Positions 18,143-26,438 of a stretch of DNA of 34,667 nucleotides are shown here, piece by piece. Source of the DNA: Gammaproteobacteria bacterium. GTDB taxonomy: Bacteria > Pseudomonadota > Gammaproteobacteria > JAHELT01. A program made the translations under genes and the position numbers. Position 1 is the stretch's first letter. Each line of letters opens with the position of its first letter. The notes beneath the pieces were generated by a model, which did not search any database, was not told where the DNA came from, and saw nothing but the letters and a program-made list of their open reading frames with translations. Where the stretch lies: NCBI GenBank assembly GCA_029861595.1, contig JAOTYY010000012.1, positions 1 to 34,667 on the forward strand. The letters run 5' to 3'.

Positions 18143-21100
18143 TTGCTATCACGGATCACTGGTGTGCTGAATCGCCTTTTGCACAATCACGTGCTGGCCA
18201 ACCTGGCTTTTGCGCTGGTCCTGGTGCTGGGTGCCGCCGCCTATTCCACGATGCCGCGCGAGCAGGATCCCGAGATAAATTTCAACTGGATCGATATCCA
18301 CACCGTGCTGCCGGGGGCATCGGCCGTGGATGTCGAGCTGCAGGTGACCGACGTTCTCGAGGATGCGATCCGCAATGTCTCGGACATCAAGTTCGTGTCC
18401 AGCGTGAGCCGCGCCGCGGTTTCCAGCATTCTGGTGCGCTTCGAAGACATCGACACGCGCACCTTCGACAAGCGCGTCAACGATCTGCGCCGCGAGCTGC
18501 AGGCGGTCCAGGAAGAACTGCCGGAGGAAACCGTCGATCCCCGGGTTTCCGAGATAACCACTGACAACGCGTTCCCCAGCGTTATCCTGGCAGTGACCAG
18601 TACAGCCGAAGACGAAAATCTGCGCCGCCAGTCGCGCATCGTCAAAGAAGACCTGCAAAATACCAGGGGTGTGAGCAGCGTGCTGGCGTCCGGTTTGCAC
18701 GACCCGGAGCTGATCGTGGATTTCGATCCCGATCTGCTGGCGAGCCGGGGCGTATCGCCAACCCAGGTTGCCGACACCGTTGCGGCATATTACCGTGACA
18801 CCGCGGCCGGCAGCGCTCAGAGCGGCAGCGAATCGTGGCTGGTCAGATTGCAGGGTACCGATCGCGATCCGGAATACCTGGCCGGCCTGCCGCTGGTCGG
18901 TATGCAAGGCGAAATTCGTCTGGATACCGTTGCCAGCGTGCAGCGCGCCCGCTCCCGGCCGGAGCGGCTGGTACGTTACCGCGGCCAGCCCGCGGTGCTG
19001 TTGTCGGTCACCAAGAAAGCCGGCACCAATACGTTGCAACTGGTGGACCGTGTCAGCGAGTACGTCGCTGAGCGCAACGCGCTGAGCGGCGAGACCGGTG
19101 TCGACATCGTACTCATCAACGATCAGACGGAAATCACCCGCAGTGCATTACGTATCATGCAGACCAATGCGCTGCTGGGTCTGGGTCTGGTGCTGGTGGT
19201 GACCTGGCTGTTTCTCGGCAACCGCATCGCCCTGCTGACCTGCATCGGCATACCGTTCATCCTGATGGGCACGTTCTGGTTTCTGTCCGGTATCGGTCAG
19301 ACGCTGAACGTGACGGTGCTGCTGGGCGTGGTCATCAGCCTGGGTATGCTGGTGGACGATGCCGTGGTGGTCGCCGAAGCAATTTTCTATCGCCTGGAAC
19401 GCGGTGCCGAAGTGGTCGCGGCAACTTTCGGCGCGCTGCGCGAGGTGATGGCGCCGGTCACCACAGCGGTGCTGACCACCATGGCGGCGTTTCTGCCACT
19501 GATGCTGTTGCCGGGCATTCTCGGCAAATTCATGCTGGTCATCCCGCTGGTCGTCACCACGGCGCTCGCCATAAGCCTGATGGAAGCGTACTGGATGCTG
19601 CCCGTCCACGTGATCGGGGGCGGTGTGCGCAGTGCTCCCCGGGTCAGCTTCGTTGCACGGCTGCGCGACGCCGGGCGAGCCTTCGTACTGCCGGGCGCAG
19701 CGAGCGGCAGCCGTACCGCAACGTCGCTGTTGCTCTGGCTACCGCGCTTCGCCTGGCGTGGCGGCAAGACGATGGTGCGCGTGCTTGCGATTATCGTATG
19801 GGGTGCGGTATCCACGCCGTTGCGCATTCTGGATGCGTTGGACGGCTGGGCATCTCCGTATCGAACCCGCGCGATGCATTGGATTCGCATCGGTTACACG
19901 CGCATCCTGGTGAAGGTCCTGCGCTATCCCCGTCGCACCCTGACAGGTGTTGCGCTGCTGCTGGTGCTGGCGCTGGGTTTTGTGGTCGCCGATTCATTGC
20001 CGGAAGAACCACCTGATGACCTGACCGGAAGGTTCGTGGCGATGGGTATGGACGACGCCCGTGCCGGGCGTCTTGCAGCCTGGCTGGACGAGCGCTATCC
20101 GCGCCGCGCCATCGCATGGCTGGGTCGCCACGCGCTGCAGTTCGATTTTTTTGCCAGTGACCCGATCCGGTTGTTTTACATCAACGTGGAGATGCCGATC
20201 GGTACACCACTGAGTGAAACCATGCACGTGGTGCAGAGCATCGAGACCCGCATCGGCGCTGCCGTGCACAGCGAGGAGCTGCGCGCCATGGTTTCTTACA
20301 GCGGCATCATGTTTACGGAAACGGCCCCGTTTTTCGGCGACCGTTACGGCCAGATTGTTGTTTCGCTGCGCCCGAAAACGCCGCAGCTGCGCGAGGTCGA
20401 CGCGGTTATCGATGCGGTACGCCCTGTGGTGCAGGACGTCCCCGGTACCAGCAGGGTATCGATTCTACGCCTCGCGGGCGGCCCGCCTACCACACGCCCG
20501 GTGAGCGTGAAAATCCGCGGCAACGACCTGGCGCGCATCCGCACCGCCGCCGACGAACTGAAATCGCTGCTGGACGCCAACCCCGCCTTGCGCGACGTCA
20601 CCGACGATGCGACCGCCGGGCAGCGCACCCTGACGGTGAAACCCGACCTGGATGCGCTGCGGCGCGCCGGCGTCGATCCCCGCGAGTTGAGCCGTGCCAC
20701 ACGGTTGATGGTCGACGGCGAAGTCGTCGCCGCGATGCAGGATCAGGGCGAAAAGCTCGAAGTGCGGGTACGCGCGCAACCGCGCCCCCGTGACGACATC
20801 GCGAGAATCCTCGACCTGCGCCTGCCCGGCACCAACGGCAGCGCGGCGCTTCGCGATCTGGTGCAACTGGATTTCGCCCGCACACCCGAGGCGATACGCC
20901 ATCACGACTACCGTCGAACCGTCACGGTGGAAGCGGATATAGACAAGTCTCTGGTCGACGAACTGGCGGCGAACCGCATCGCGACCGATGCATGGGAAAC
21001 GCTGCGACCCAGGTACCCCGATCTCAGTATCGACCAGAGCGGCTTGCTGGACGACATCCAGGAGAGCCTGGACGCGATTGGCGTGCTGTTTCTGATAGGC

Positions 21101-21589
21101 GTCGGACTGATGTACATGATCGTCGGCACCCAGTTCAAGAGCTACCTGCAACCCATCATGATACTGGTGGCTATTCCGCTTGCCGGCGTCGGCGTCGTCG
21201 CAGGCCTGATCGTCTCGGGCAATCCCTTGAGCTTGTTTACCCTGTACGGCGTGGTAGCCCTCGCCGGGATCGCGGTAAACGCCGCCATCGTGCTGATTTC
21301 GGCCGCCAACGCGCGGCTGTCGGCCGGCATGTCAGTGTTGCACGCCACCATTTATGCCGGCCGCCGGCGCGTCGTGCCGATAATTATCACCTCGCTGACT
21401 ACCGTGGCCGGGTTGTTTTCACTGGCGACCGGGCTTGGCGGGCACTCGCTGTTGTGGGGGCCGGTGGCAGCCGCGATCGTCTGGGGCCTGGTATTCTCCA
21501 CGCTGCTAACGCTGCTGATCGTCCCGCTTTTGTACCGCCTGTCGATGGACAACAGCCACTTGGTACGTGACGCACTTAAAACTCGCTGA
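18143..21589 (+). CDS. AcrB-type RND efflux transporter with extended central region
   Basis: The 1148-residue inner-membrane pump has the AcrB plan: TM1 near residues 15-33, a porter loop, and helices TM2-6. TM4 has Asp405-Asp406 in GMLVDDAVVVAE, at nearly the AcrB positions 407-408. The second half repeats the plan and ends at YRLSMD. It is about 100 residues longer than AcrB (1049). The extra length lies around TM7: roughly 480-585 holds an additional basic and partly hydrophobic segment before TM7. About 55 extra residues after TM7 (DDLTGRFVAMGMDDARAGRLAAWL) precede FFASDPIRLFYINVEMP. The Lys of AcrB TM10 is replaced in GVVALAGIAVNAAIVL. The start is TTG 18143, or GTG 18164 as an alternative. 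Substrate unknown. It forms an operon with the adaptor gene. Confidence 0.9.
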   Translation: MLSRITGVLNRLLHNHVLANLAFALVLVLGAAAYSTMPREQDPEINFNWIDIHTVLPGASAVDVELQVTDVLEDAIRNVSDIKFVSSVSRAAVSSILVRFEDIDTRTFDKRVNDLRRELQAVQEELPEETVDPRVSEITTDNAFPSVILAVTSTAEDENLRRQSRIVKEDLQNTRGVSSVLASGLHDPELIVDFDPDLLASRGVSPTQVADTVAAYYRDTAAGSAQSGSESWLVRLQGTDRDPEYLAGLPLVGMQGEIRLDTVASVQRARSRPERLVRYRGQPAVLLSVTKKAGTNTLQLVDRVSEYVAERNALSGETGVDIVLINDQTEITRSALRIMQTNALLGLGLVLVVTWLFLGNRIALLTCIGIPFILMGTFWFLSGIGQTLNVTVLLGVVISLGMLVDDAVVVAEAIFYRLERGAEVVAATFGALREVMAPVTTAVLTTMAAFLPLMLLPGILGKFMLVIPLVVTTALAISLMEAYWMLPVHVIGGGVRSAPRVSFVARLRDAGRAFVLPGAASGSRTATSLLLWLPRFAWRGGKTMVRVLAIIVWGAVSTPLRILDALDGWASPYRTRAMHWIRIGYTRILVKVLRYPRRTLTGVALLLVLALGFVVADSLPEEPPDDLTGRFVAMGMDDARAGRLAAWLDERYPRRAIAWLGRHALQFDFFASDPIRLFYINVEMPIGTPLSETMHVVQSIETRIGAAVHSEELRAMVSYSGIMFTETAPFFGDRYGQIVVSLRPKTPQLREVDAVIDAVRPVVQDVPGTSRVSILRLAGGPPTTRPVSVKIRGNDLARIRTAADELKSLLDANPALRDVTDDATAGQRTLTVKPDLDALRRAGVDPRELSRATRLMVDGEVVAAMQDQGEKLEVRVRAQPRPRDDIARILDLRLPGTNGSAALRDLVQLDFARTPEAIRHHDYRRTVTVEADIDKSLVDELAANRIATDAWETLRPRYPDLSIDQSGLLDDIQESLDAIGVLFLIGVGLMYMIVGTQFKSYLQPIMILVAIPLAGVGVVAGLIVSGNPLSLFTLYGVVALAGIAVNAAIVLISAANARLSAGMSVLHATIYAGRRRVVPIIITSLTTVAGLFSLATGLGGHSLLWGPVAAAIVWGLVFSTLLTLLIVPLLYRLSMDNSHLVRDALKTR

Positions 21590-21597
21590 ATTTGAGT

Positions 21598-21626
21598 TTG
21601 CTCTCGGCTGGCGATTCTGCTATTAA
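21598..21626 (+). promoter_or_regulatory. Probable promoter of dksA (extended -10)
   Basis: TTGCTC (21598-21603) lies 17 bp before TATTAA (21621-21626). The -10 is preceded by TG at the extended position (TGCTATTAA). The sequence just downstream, GGCGAC, is a GC-rich discriminator of the type sensitive to ppGpp/DksA, which would fit feedback control, but this is inferred. The leader to the ATG would be about 24 nt. Confidence 0.5.
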
Positions 21627-21656
21627 AGGCGACTTTTCGTTTCCGGCGGTCCCGAA

Positions 21657-22094
21657 ATGCCCAAGAAGCAAGACGACGTCCTGTCCCTGAACAACAGTAT
21701 TCCGGCCTACAAAGCAAAGAAGGGCGAGGAGTACATGAACGAGCGTCAGCAAAAGCATTTCAGCGAAGTGCTGCTGGCCTGGAAAAAGTCACTGATGGAA
21801 GGCGTGGATAGAACCGTCGACCATATGCAGGATGACGCGAGCAACTTTCCCGATCCCAACGACCGTGCCACGCAGGAAGAGGAATTCAGCCTGGAACTGC
21901 GCACCCGCGATCGCGAACGCAAGCTGATCAAGAAAATCGACGAAGCACTCACCTCGCTGGATTCCGACGAATACGGCTACTGCGAAGCCTGCGGCGTAGA
22001 GATCGGCATCAAGCGCCTGGAAGCCAGGCCGACCGCCACCATGTGCATCGACTGCAAGACGCTCGAAGAGATCCGCGAACGGCAGAACGCCTGA
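21657..22094 (+). CDS. dksA: RNA polymerase-binding transcription factor DksA
   Basis: The 145-residue protein is close to E. coli DksA (151). The coiled coil that enters the RNA polymerase secondary channel spans about 33-105 and has the tip sequence MQDDASNFPDPNDRA with the acidic residues needed for function, followed by QEEEFSLELRTRDRERKLIKKI. The C-terminal zinc finger has Cys109, Cys112, Cys130 and Cys133, so this is the classical zinc-binding type. It acts with ppGpp to reset transcription at rRNA and amino-acid promoters. gluQ follows 13 bp downstream, the conserved gammaproteobacterial order. The ATG at 21657 matches the family N-terminus; the Met at 21735 would lose the first 26 residues. 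Confidence 0.97.
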   Translation: MPKKQDDVLSLNNSIPAYKAKKGEEYMNERQQKHFSEVLLAWKKSLMEGVDRTVDHMQDDASNFPDPNDRATQEEEFSLELRTRDRERKLIKKIDEALTSLDSDEYGYCEACGVEIGIKRLEARPTATMCIDCKTLEEIRERQNA

Positions 22095-22107
22095 GCGCGG
22101 CCCGCCC

Positions 22108-23007
22108 GTGCCGGCCAGCCCAAGCCAGACCGGCAGATTCGCACCCTCACCGACCGGACCCCTGCATTTCGGATCGCTGATCGCGGCGCTGGGCAGCTAT
22201 GCCCAGGCCCGCAGCACGGGTGCCCGCTGGCTGGTGCGTATTGACGACATCGACCCGCCGCGCGAGATGCCAGGTGCCAGTGACGCGATTCTGCGCACGC
22301 TGGAGGCCTTCGGTTTCGAGTGGGACGGACTGCTGCGGCAGAGCGAGCGGAGCGAGCGTTATATTCACGCGCTGGATCAGCTCGAACAGGCGCAACGTGT
22401 ATACGGATGCACATGCAGCCGCAAGCAAATCGCCGCTACCGCAACTCGCAGCGCAGCCGGCTGGGTGTATCCGGGCACCTGCCGCGGCATGCCGACTGCG
22501 CCGTCTTTCGCCCACCGCGTCGTCGCCGACGGCAACCCGCTGCTATTCGTGGATCGCGTACGCGGCACGCAAACACATATATTGAGCGAGGAAACGGGCG
22601 ATTTCATCGTGCGCCGACGCGGCGGCTGGTTCGCGTACCACCTGGCATGCGCGGTGGACGACGCCGACGGGATCGGTGAAGTGGTACGCGGCGCCGACCT
22701 TCTGCACGGCACCGCGGCACAGATCTACCTCCAGCAGCTGCTCATGCTGCCGACGCCCGTTTACGCGCACCTGCCAGTTGCGCTCGGCAACCACGGTAAC
22801 AAGCTGAGTAAACAGACTTTCGCGCCGCCTCTGCGCGATGCCGAACCGGTACCGCAACTTCTGGCCGCCTGGGCTTTTCTGGGGCAGGCGCCGCCGCCGG
22901 CAAGACCCGCCAGCCCCCAGGATTTCTGGCGCAACGTCATCGGTACATGGAACCTGGCCGCGGTGCCGCGCAAGGACCGACAGCCCTCGCAACCGGCATA
23001 CGCCTGA
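22108..23007 (+). CDS. gluQ: Glutamyl-Q tRNA(Asp) synthetase GluQ
   Basis: The 299-residue protein is a glutamyl-tRNA synthetase paralogue that lacks the anticodon-binding domain. It attaches glutamate to the queuosine base in position 34 of tRNA(Asp). The HIGH-like motif is in GRFAPSPTGPLHFGSL and the KMSKS-like motif in GNKLSKQTFAPPL. Zinc ligands are visible as Cys101, Cys103, Tyr121 and Cys125, closely matching the E. coli enzyme. The start is GTG at 22108, 13 bp after dksA, without a strong Shine-Dalgarno sequence, so coupling to dksA is likely. Length is normal for the family. Confidence 0.95.
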   Translation: MPASPSQTGRFAPSPTGPLHFGSLIAALGSYAQARSTGARWLVRIDDIDPPREMPGASDAILRTLEAFGFEWDGLLRQSERSERYIHALDQLEQAQRVYGCTCSRKQIAATATRSAAGWVYPGTCRGMPTAPSFAHRVVADGNPLLFVDRVRGTQTHILSEETGDFIVRRRGGWFAYHLACAVDDADGIGEVVRGADLLHGTAAQIYLQQLLMLPTPVYAHLPVALGNHGNKLSKQTFAPPLRDAEPVPQLLAAWAFLGQAPPPARPASPQDFWRNVIGTWNLAAVPRKDRQPSQPAYA

Positions 23008-23086
23008 CACCGCTGGCCCCGGCCACTTGGCAAGCCGGCGTGCCTCGCCTATTCTGTTACGATGCGTAACATCGGACATCGCGCTG

Positions 23087-23287
23087 TTGCGTGAAGACCG
23101 CACCAGCGGGCGGGGCCGCGACATTGTCGTGATCCTAACGCTGCTCGGCCTGGCGCTGTTTGCCTCGCCGTTCACCGACTGGTGGGCGCGAGCGTCGTTT
23201 CCCTGGTATTTCCCGTTCGTCCTGTGGGGGCTGCTTATCGCGCTGGTAGCCGTCACACAGATCCTGGGACACGGTTTTGAAGATTGA
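23087..23287 (+). CDS. cbrX: Small CbrX-like membrane protein upstream of cbrA
   Basis: The small protein has about 66 residues if translation begins at TTG 23087. It has a basic N-terminus (REDRTSGRGRD) and two hydrophobic segments (VVILTLLGLALFASPF and FPFVLWGLLIALVAVTQIL) joined by DWWARASFPWY. Its place between gluQ and the CbrA-type kinase, overlapping the kinase start by 11 bp, matches the small cbrX gene of Pseudomonas, which is translationally coupled to cbrA. The name rests on position and general character, not on a recognised domain. The start is uncertain: the frame stays open far upstream inside gluQ and there is no nearby ATG. Confidence 0.65.
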   Translation: MREDRTSGRGRDIVVILTLLGLALFASPFTDWWARASFPWYFPFVLWGLLIALVAVTQILGHGFED

Positions 23288-26200
23288 GCTTTGGCAGCTG
23301 TTCTTCACCGTGGTGGCCTACCTGGGTGCGCTGTTCCTGGTCGCCTATGCCGCCGAACGCGGCTGGATCGCCCGCCGGCTGCTGGAACACCCGCTGGTCT
23401 ACGTCCTGTCGTTGGGGGTCTATGCCACGTCCTGGACGTATTACGGCAGTGTCGGTCTCGCCGCCAAGAGCGGATACACATTCCTCACCATCTACCTGGG
23501 CGTCACGCTGACATTCATCATGGCGCCGATCCTGCTGAATCCGATCTTGCGGCTGGTGCGGGAATATCAGCTTACCTCGCTGGCGGATCTGTTCGCGTTC
23601 CGGTTTCGCAGCCCCGTGACGGGATTCCTGGTCACGATGTTCATGCTTATCGGCATCCTGCCGTACATCTCGCTGCAGATACAGGCGGTTGTCGAATCCA
23701 TCAAAGTGCTTACCGGTGATATGCGCACCGGCATTCTCGCGCCGGCATATTGCGTAACGCTGACGATATTCGCGATTCTGTTCGGCGCTCGCCACATCAC
23801 CCCGCGTGAAAAACACGAAGGCCTGGTTGCCGCGATCGCTTTCGAGTCCGCCGTAAAACTGGTCGCCTTGCTGGCTGTCGGGGCATTCGCCGTATTCGGC
23901 ATTTTCGGCGGGCTGGGGGAGATGCAGCATTGGCTGCAGGCCAATCCCGAGGCACTGGATAAACTCTACCGCCCGGTAGCCACGGGTCCCTGGTTGACCT
24001 TGCTGCTGCTGGCATTCTGCGCCGCGTTTCTGTTGCCGCGTCAGTTCCACATGATTTTTGTGGAAAACTTGAACTCGGGTGCGTTACGCCACGCCGCCTG
24101 GATGTTTCCGCTGTTTCTACTGTTGCTGAACCTGCCCATCGTGCCTGTGCTGTGGGCGGGCAGGTCGTTGCAGCTGGAGATGTCGCCCGATTTTTACGTG
24201 CTCGGCATCACGCTGAACGAGGAGAACGGTTTGTGGCTGCTGACTTTTATCGGCGGTGTATCGGCATCCAGCGCCATGATGATAGTGACGTCCCTGGCGC
24301 TCGCCTCGATGGCCTTGAATCACATCATTCTGCCGATGCGCTTTATCGGCGGCAGCGTGGGCAACGACCTGTACCGGTGGATACTGTGGGGCAAACGCGC
24401 ACTGATCGCGGTGATCGTCGCCGGGGGCTATGGATTCTTTCACGTCATCGACAACAACGAAGGCCTGGTGCACCTGGGATTGATTTCGTTCGTGGCCGCT
24501 GCGCAACTGCTGCCCGGGGTGCTGGCTCTGCTGTTCTGGAGGCGCGCCAACAGCAACGGCTTTATCGCCGGATTGCTCGGCGGTGCACTGGTGTGGTTCG
24601 GCGTGCTGATCATGCCGCTGCTGGTCAATTCCGATATTCTCACACGCGACGTCGACCTGACCGCATTGTTCCGGCAGGGCGACTCCAGCATCTGGACGGT
24701 CGCGACCTTCTGGTCGCTGGCGGCAAACACGTTTCTACTGGTGATGGTATCGCTGGTGACGCGCAGCAGCGACGAGGAGCGCGAAGCCGCGGAAGCCTGC
24801 TCGGAACGCGGCCTCACGCCGCTACGCGGCCAGGTCACCGACGGTTCACCCAAGCAATTCGAGAAACAGCTGTCGCGCATCATCGGCCCCGCCGCAGCCG
24901 AACACGAAGTCGGCCGCGCGCTGGAAGAACTGCAGCTGGAACGGGGTGAACAACGTCCGGCCGAGTTGCGTCTGCTGCGCGATCGTATCGAGCGCAATCT
25001 GTCCGGCATGCTGGGGCCGGTGCTGGCGAGAATGATCGTCGACAACCGCCTGCAGTTGCGCGAACGCACGCATACTGCTCTCGCGGACAGTATCCGCTTC
25101 ATGGAAGAACGCCTGAAAGATTCACACAGTCGCATGCGCGGTGTGGTCGTCGAGTTGGATAATCTGCGCCGTTACCATCGAGAGGTTCTCTACGAGTTGC
25201 CGCTGGGTGTGTGTGCCCTCGGACCCAACGACGAAATCATCATCTGGAACCTGGCCATGCAGGTAATCTCAGGCATCGACGAGCGTTCGGCTGTCGGCAA
25301 GTCCGTGAGCAGCCTGCCGGAACCATGGCGCGGATTTCTCGTCGACTTCCTGCAATCGCCCGATACACACCGCTACAAACAAACGCTGGAGACGGATGAG
25401 CTGCAGCGTTCCATCAACTTGCACAAGGCCGAAATCGGCATGCCGGAAATCGGGCAACAGGCGGAAACCGGCGGACAGGTGATCATCGTCGAAGACCGCA
25501 GCGAGCTGGAAACGCTGGAAACCAGTCTTGCGCACAGCGAACGCCTTGCCTCGATCGGTCGCATAGCGGCAGGCGTAGCGCACGAGATCGGCAATCCTCT
25601 CACCGGCATAACCAGCATCGCGCAGAATCTGCGCCACGAAACCGATTCCGACGGCGTGCGCCAGAATGCCGACGACGTGCTCAAGCAGACTGACCGCATC
25701 AACGATATCGTGCGAACACTCCTGACTTTCTCACATGCCGAACGCATCGGCAGCGAACCGCGCAACGAAACGATTCTGCGCCACAGCATCGACGAGGCAG
25801 TGCAGCTGGTCAGCCTGAGCGATGCCGCAAAGCAGATCGAGTGGCGTGTCGAATGCGATGTTGAACTCGCCGTGGAAGGCGACCATCAGCGGCTGGTGCA
25901 GGTTTTCGTGAATCTGTTGAACAATGCCTGCGACGCATCGCAGCCAGGCGATCCGATCAGCGTGGTGTGCTCGCGCGACATGCTGCACGTCACGATTCGC
26001 GTAATCGACAAAGGCTGCGGCATACCGGAAACGCTGCACGAACGGATTTTCGAACCGTTTTTCACCACTAAATCCGTGGGCAGTGGCACCGGACTCGGAC
26101 TGCCGCTGGTGCACGGCATCGTGCACGACCACAACGGCGACATCACTGTGAAAAGCTCGAGTCGCGGCACCGAGTTCGTGATTCGCCTTCCGGCACCCAG

Positions 26201-26291
26201 TCCACAGTCGGCGCGGAGCTCAGCGTTCAATTCTCCGGCCGGCGACCCGAAAAGCGCGCGGCACACGACTTCCGCGCGCGACGGGGTATAA
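23277..26291 (+). CDS. cbrA: CbrA-type sensor histidine kinase with sodium/solute-symporter module
   Basis: This 1004-residue membrane kinase starts with a full SSS-family transporter-like region (about 1-490, roughly 13 helices, e.g. NDLYRWILWGKRALIAVIVAGG). Next come a STAC-like linker (about 515-590, with LSRIIGPAAAEHEVGRAL and LSGMLGPVLARMIVDN), a PAS domain (about 635-720) and HisKA with phospho-acceptor His769 in GVAHEIGNPLTG. The HATPase domain has the N-box NLLNNACDAS (from residue 879), followed by DKGCGIP and the GTGLGLP segment. Domain order and length match CbrA, which with CbrB controls carbon/nitrogen utilisation in Pseudomonas. The start is TTG 23277, in the overlap with the small upstream gene. 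Whether the SSS part transports or only senses is unknown. A histidine transport role is reported for CbrA in Pseudomonas. Confidence 0.9.
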   Translation: MKIELWQLFFTVVAYLGALFLVAYAAERGWIARRLLEHPLVYVLSLGVYATSWTYYGSVGLAAKSGYTFLTIYLGVTLTFIMAPILLNPILRLVREYQLTSLADLFAFRFRSPVTGFLVTMFMLIGILPYISLQIQAVVESIKVLTGDMRTGILAPAYCVTLTIFAILFGARHITPREKHEGLVAAIAFESAVKLVALLAVGAFAVFGIFGGLGEMQHWLQANPEALDKLYRPVATGPWLTLLLLAFCAAFLLPRQFHMIFVENLNSGALRHAAWMFPLFLLLLNLPIVPVLWAGRSLQLEMSPDFYVLGITLNEENGLWLLTFIGGVSASSAMMIVTSLALASMALNHIILPMRFIGGSVGNDLYRWILWGKRALIAVIVAGGYGFFHVIDNNEGLVHLGLISFVAAAQLLPGVLALLFWRRANSNGFIAGLLGGALVWFGVLIMPLLVNSDILTRDVDLTALFRQGDSSIWTVATFWSLAANTFLLVMVSLVTRSSDEEREAAEACSERGLTPLRGQVTDGSPKQFEKQLSRIIGPAAAEHEVGRALEELQLERGEQRPAELRLLRDRIERNLSGMLGPVLARMIVDNRLQLRERTHTALADSIRFMEERLKDSHSRMRGVVVELDNLRRYHREVLYELPLGVCALGPNDEIIIWNLAMQVISGIDERSAVGKSVSSLPEPWRGFLVDFLQSPDTHRYKQTLETDELQRSINLHKAEIGMPEIGQQAETGGQVIIVEDRSELETLETSLAHSERLASIGRIAAGVAHEIGNPLTGITSIAQNLRHETDSDGVRQNADDVLKQTDRINDIVRTLLTFSHAERIGSEPRNETILRHSIDEAVQLVSLSDAAKQIEWRVECDVELAVEGDHQRLVQVFVNLLNNACDASQPGDPISVVCSRDMLHVTIRVIDKGCGIPETLHERIFEPFFTTKSVGSGTGLGLPLVHGIVHDHNGDITVKSSSRGTEFVIRLPAPSPQSARSSAFNSPAGDPKSARHTTSARDGV

Positions 26292-26307
26292 CGCGTTGCA
26301 CAACCCA

Positions 26308-26390
26308 GCCCTCATCCCGAACCTTCTCCCCAGAGGGGAGCAGGGCTTTTCTTTTTCCCCTCGGCCGCTGGGAGAGGGGTCAGGGGTGAG
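26308..26390. repeat. Repeat R4 between cbrA and cbrB, with a terminator-like hairpin
   Basis: This copy is inverted relative to R2, R3 and R5: it begins with CCCTCATCCC and ends with GGTCAGGGGTGAG. Its first hairpin (26322-26331 with 26335-26344, 9 of 10 pairs, loop AGA) is followed by TTTTCTTTTT (26347-26356), so on the plus strand it could act as an intrinsic terminator. The second hairpin pairs CCCCTC (about 26357) with GAGGGG (about 26374). This could uncouple cbrB from cbrA transcription. Confidence 0.78.
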
Positions 26391-26438
26391 TGTGTGGCGC
26401 CCTCCTCACGTCAGAGAGACGGAGGATTAGGGCACAGC

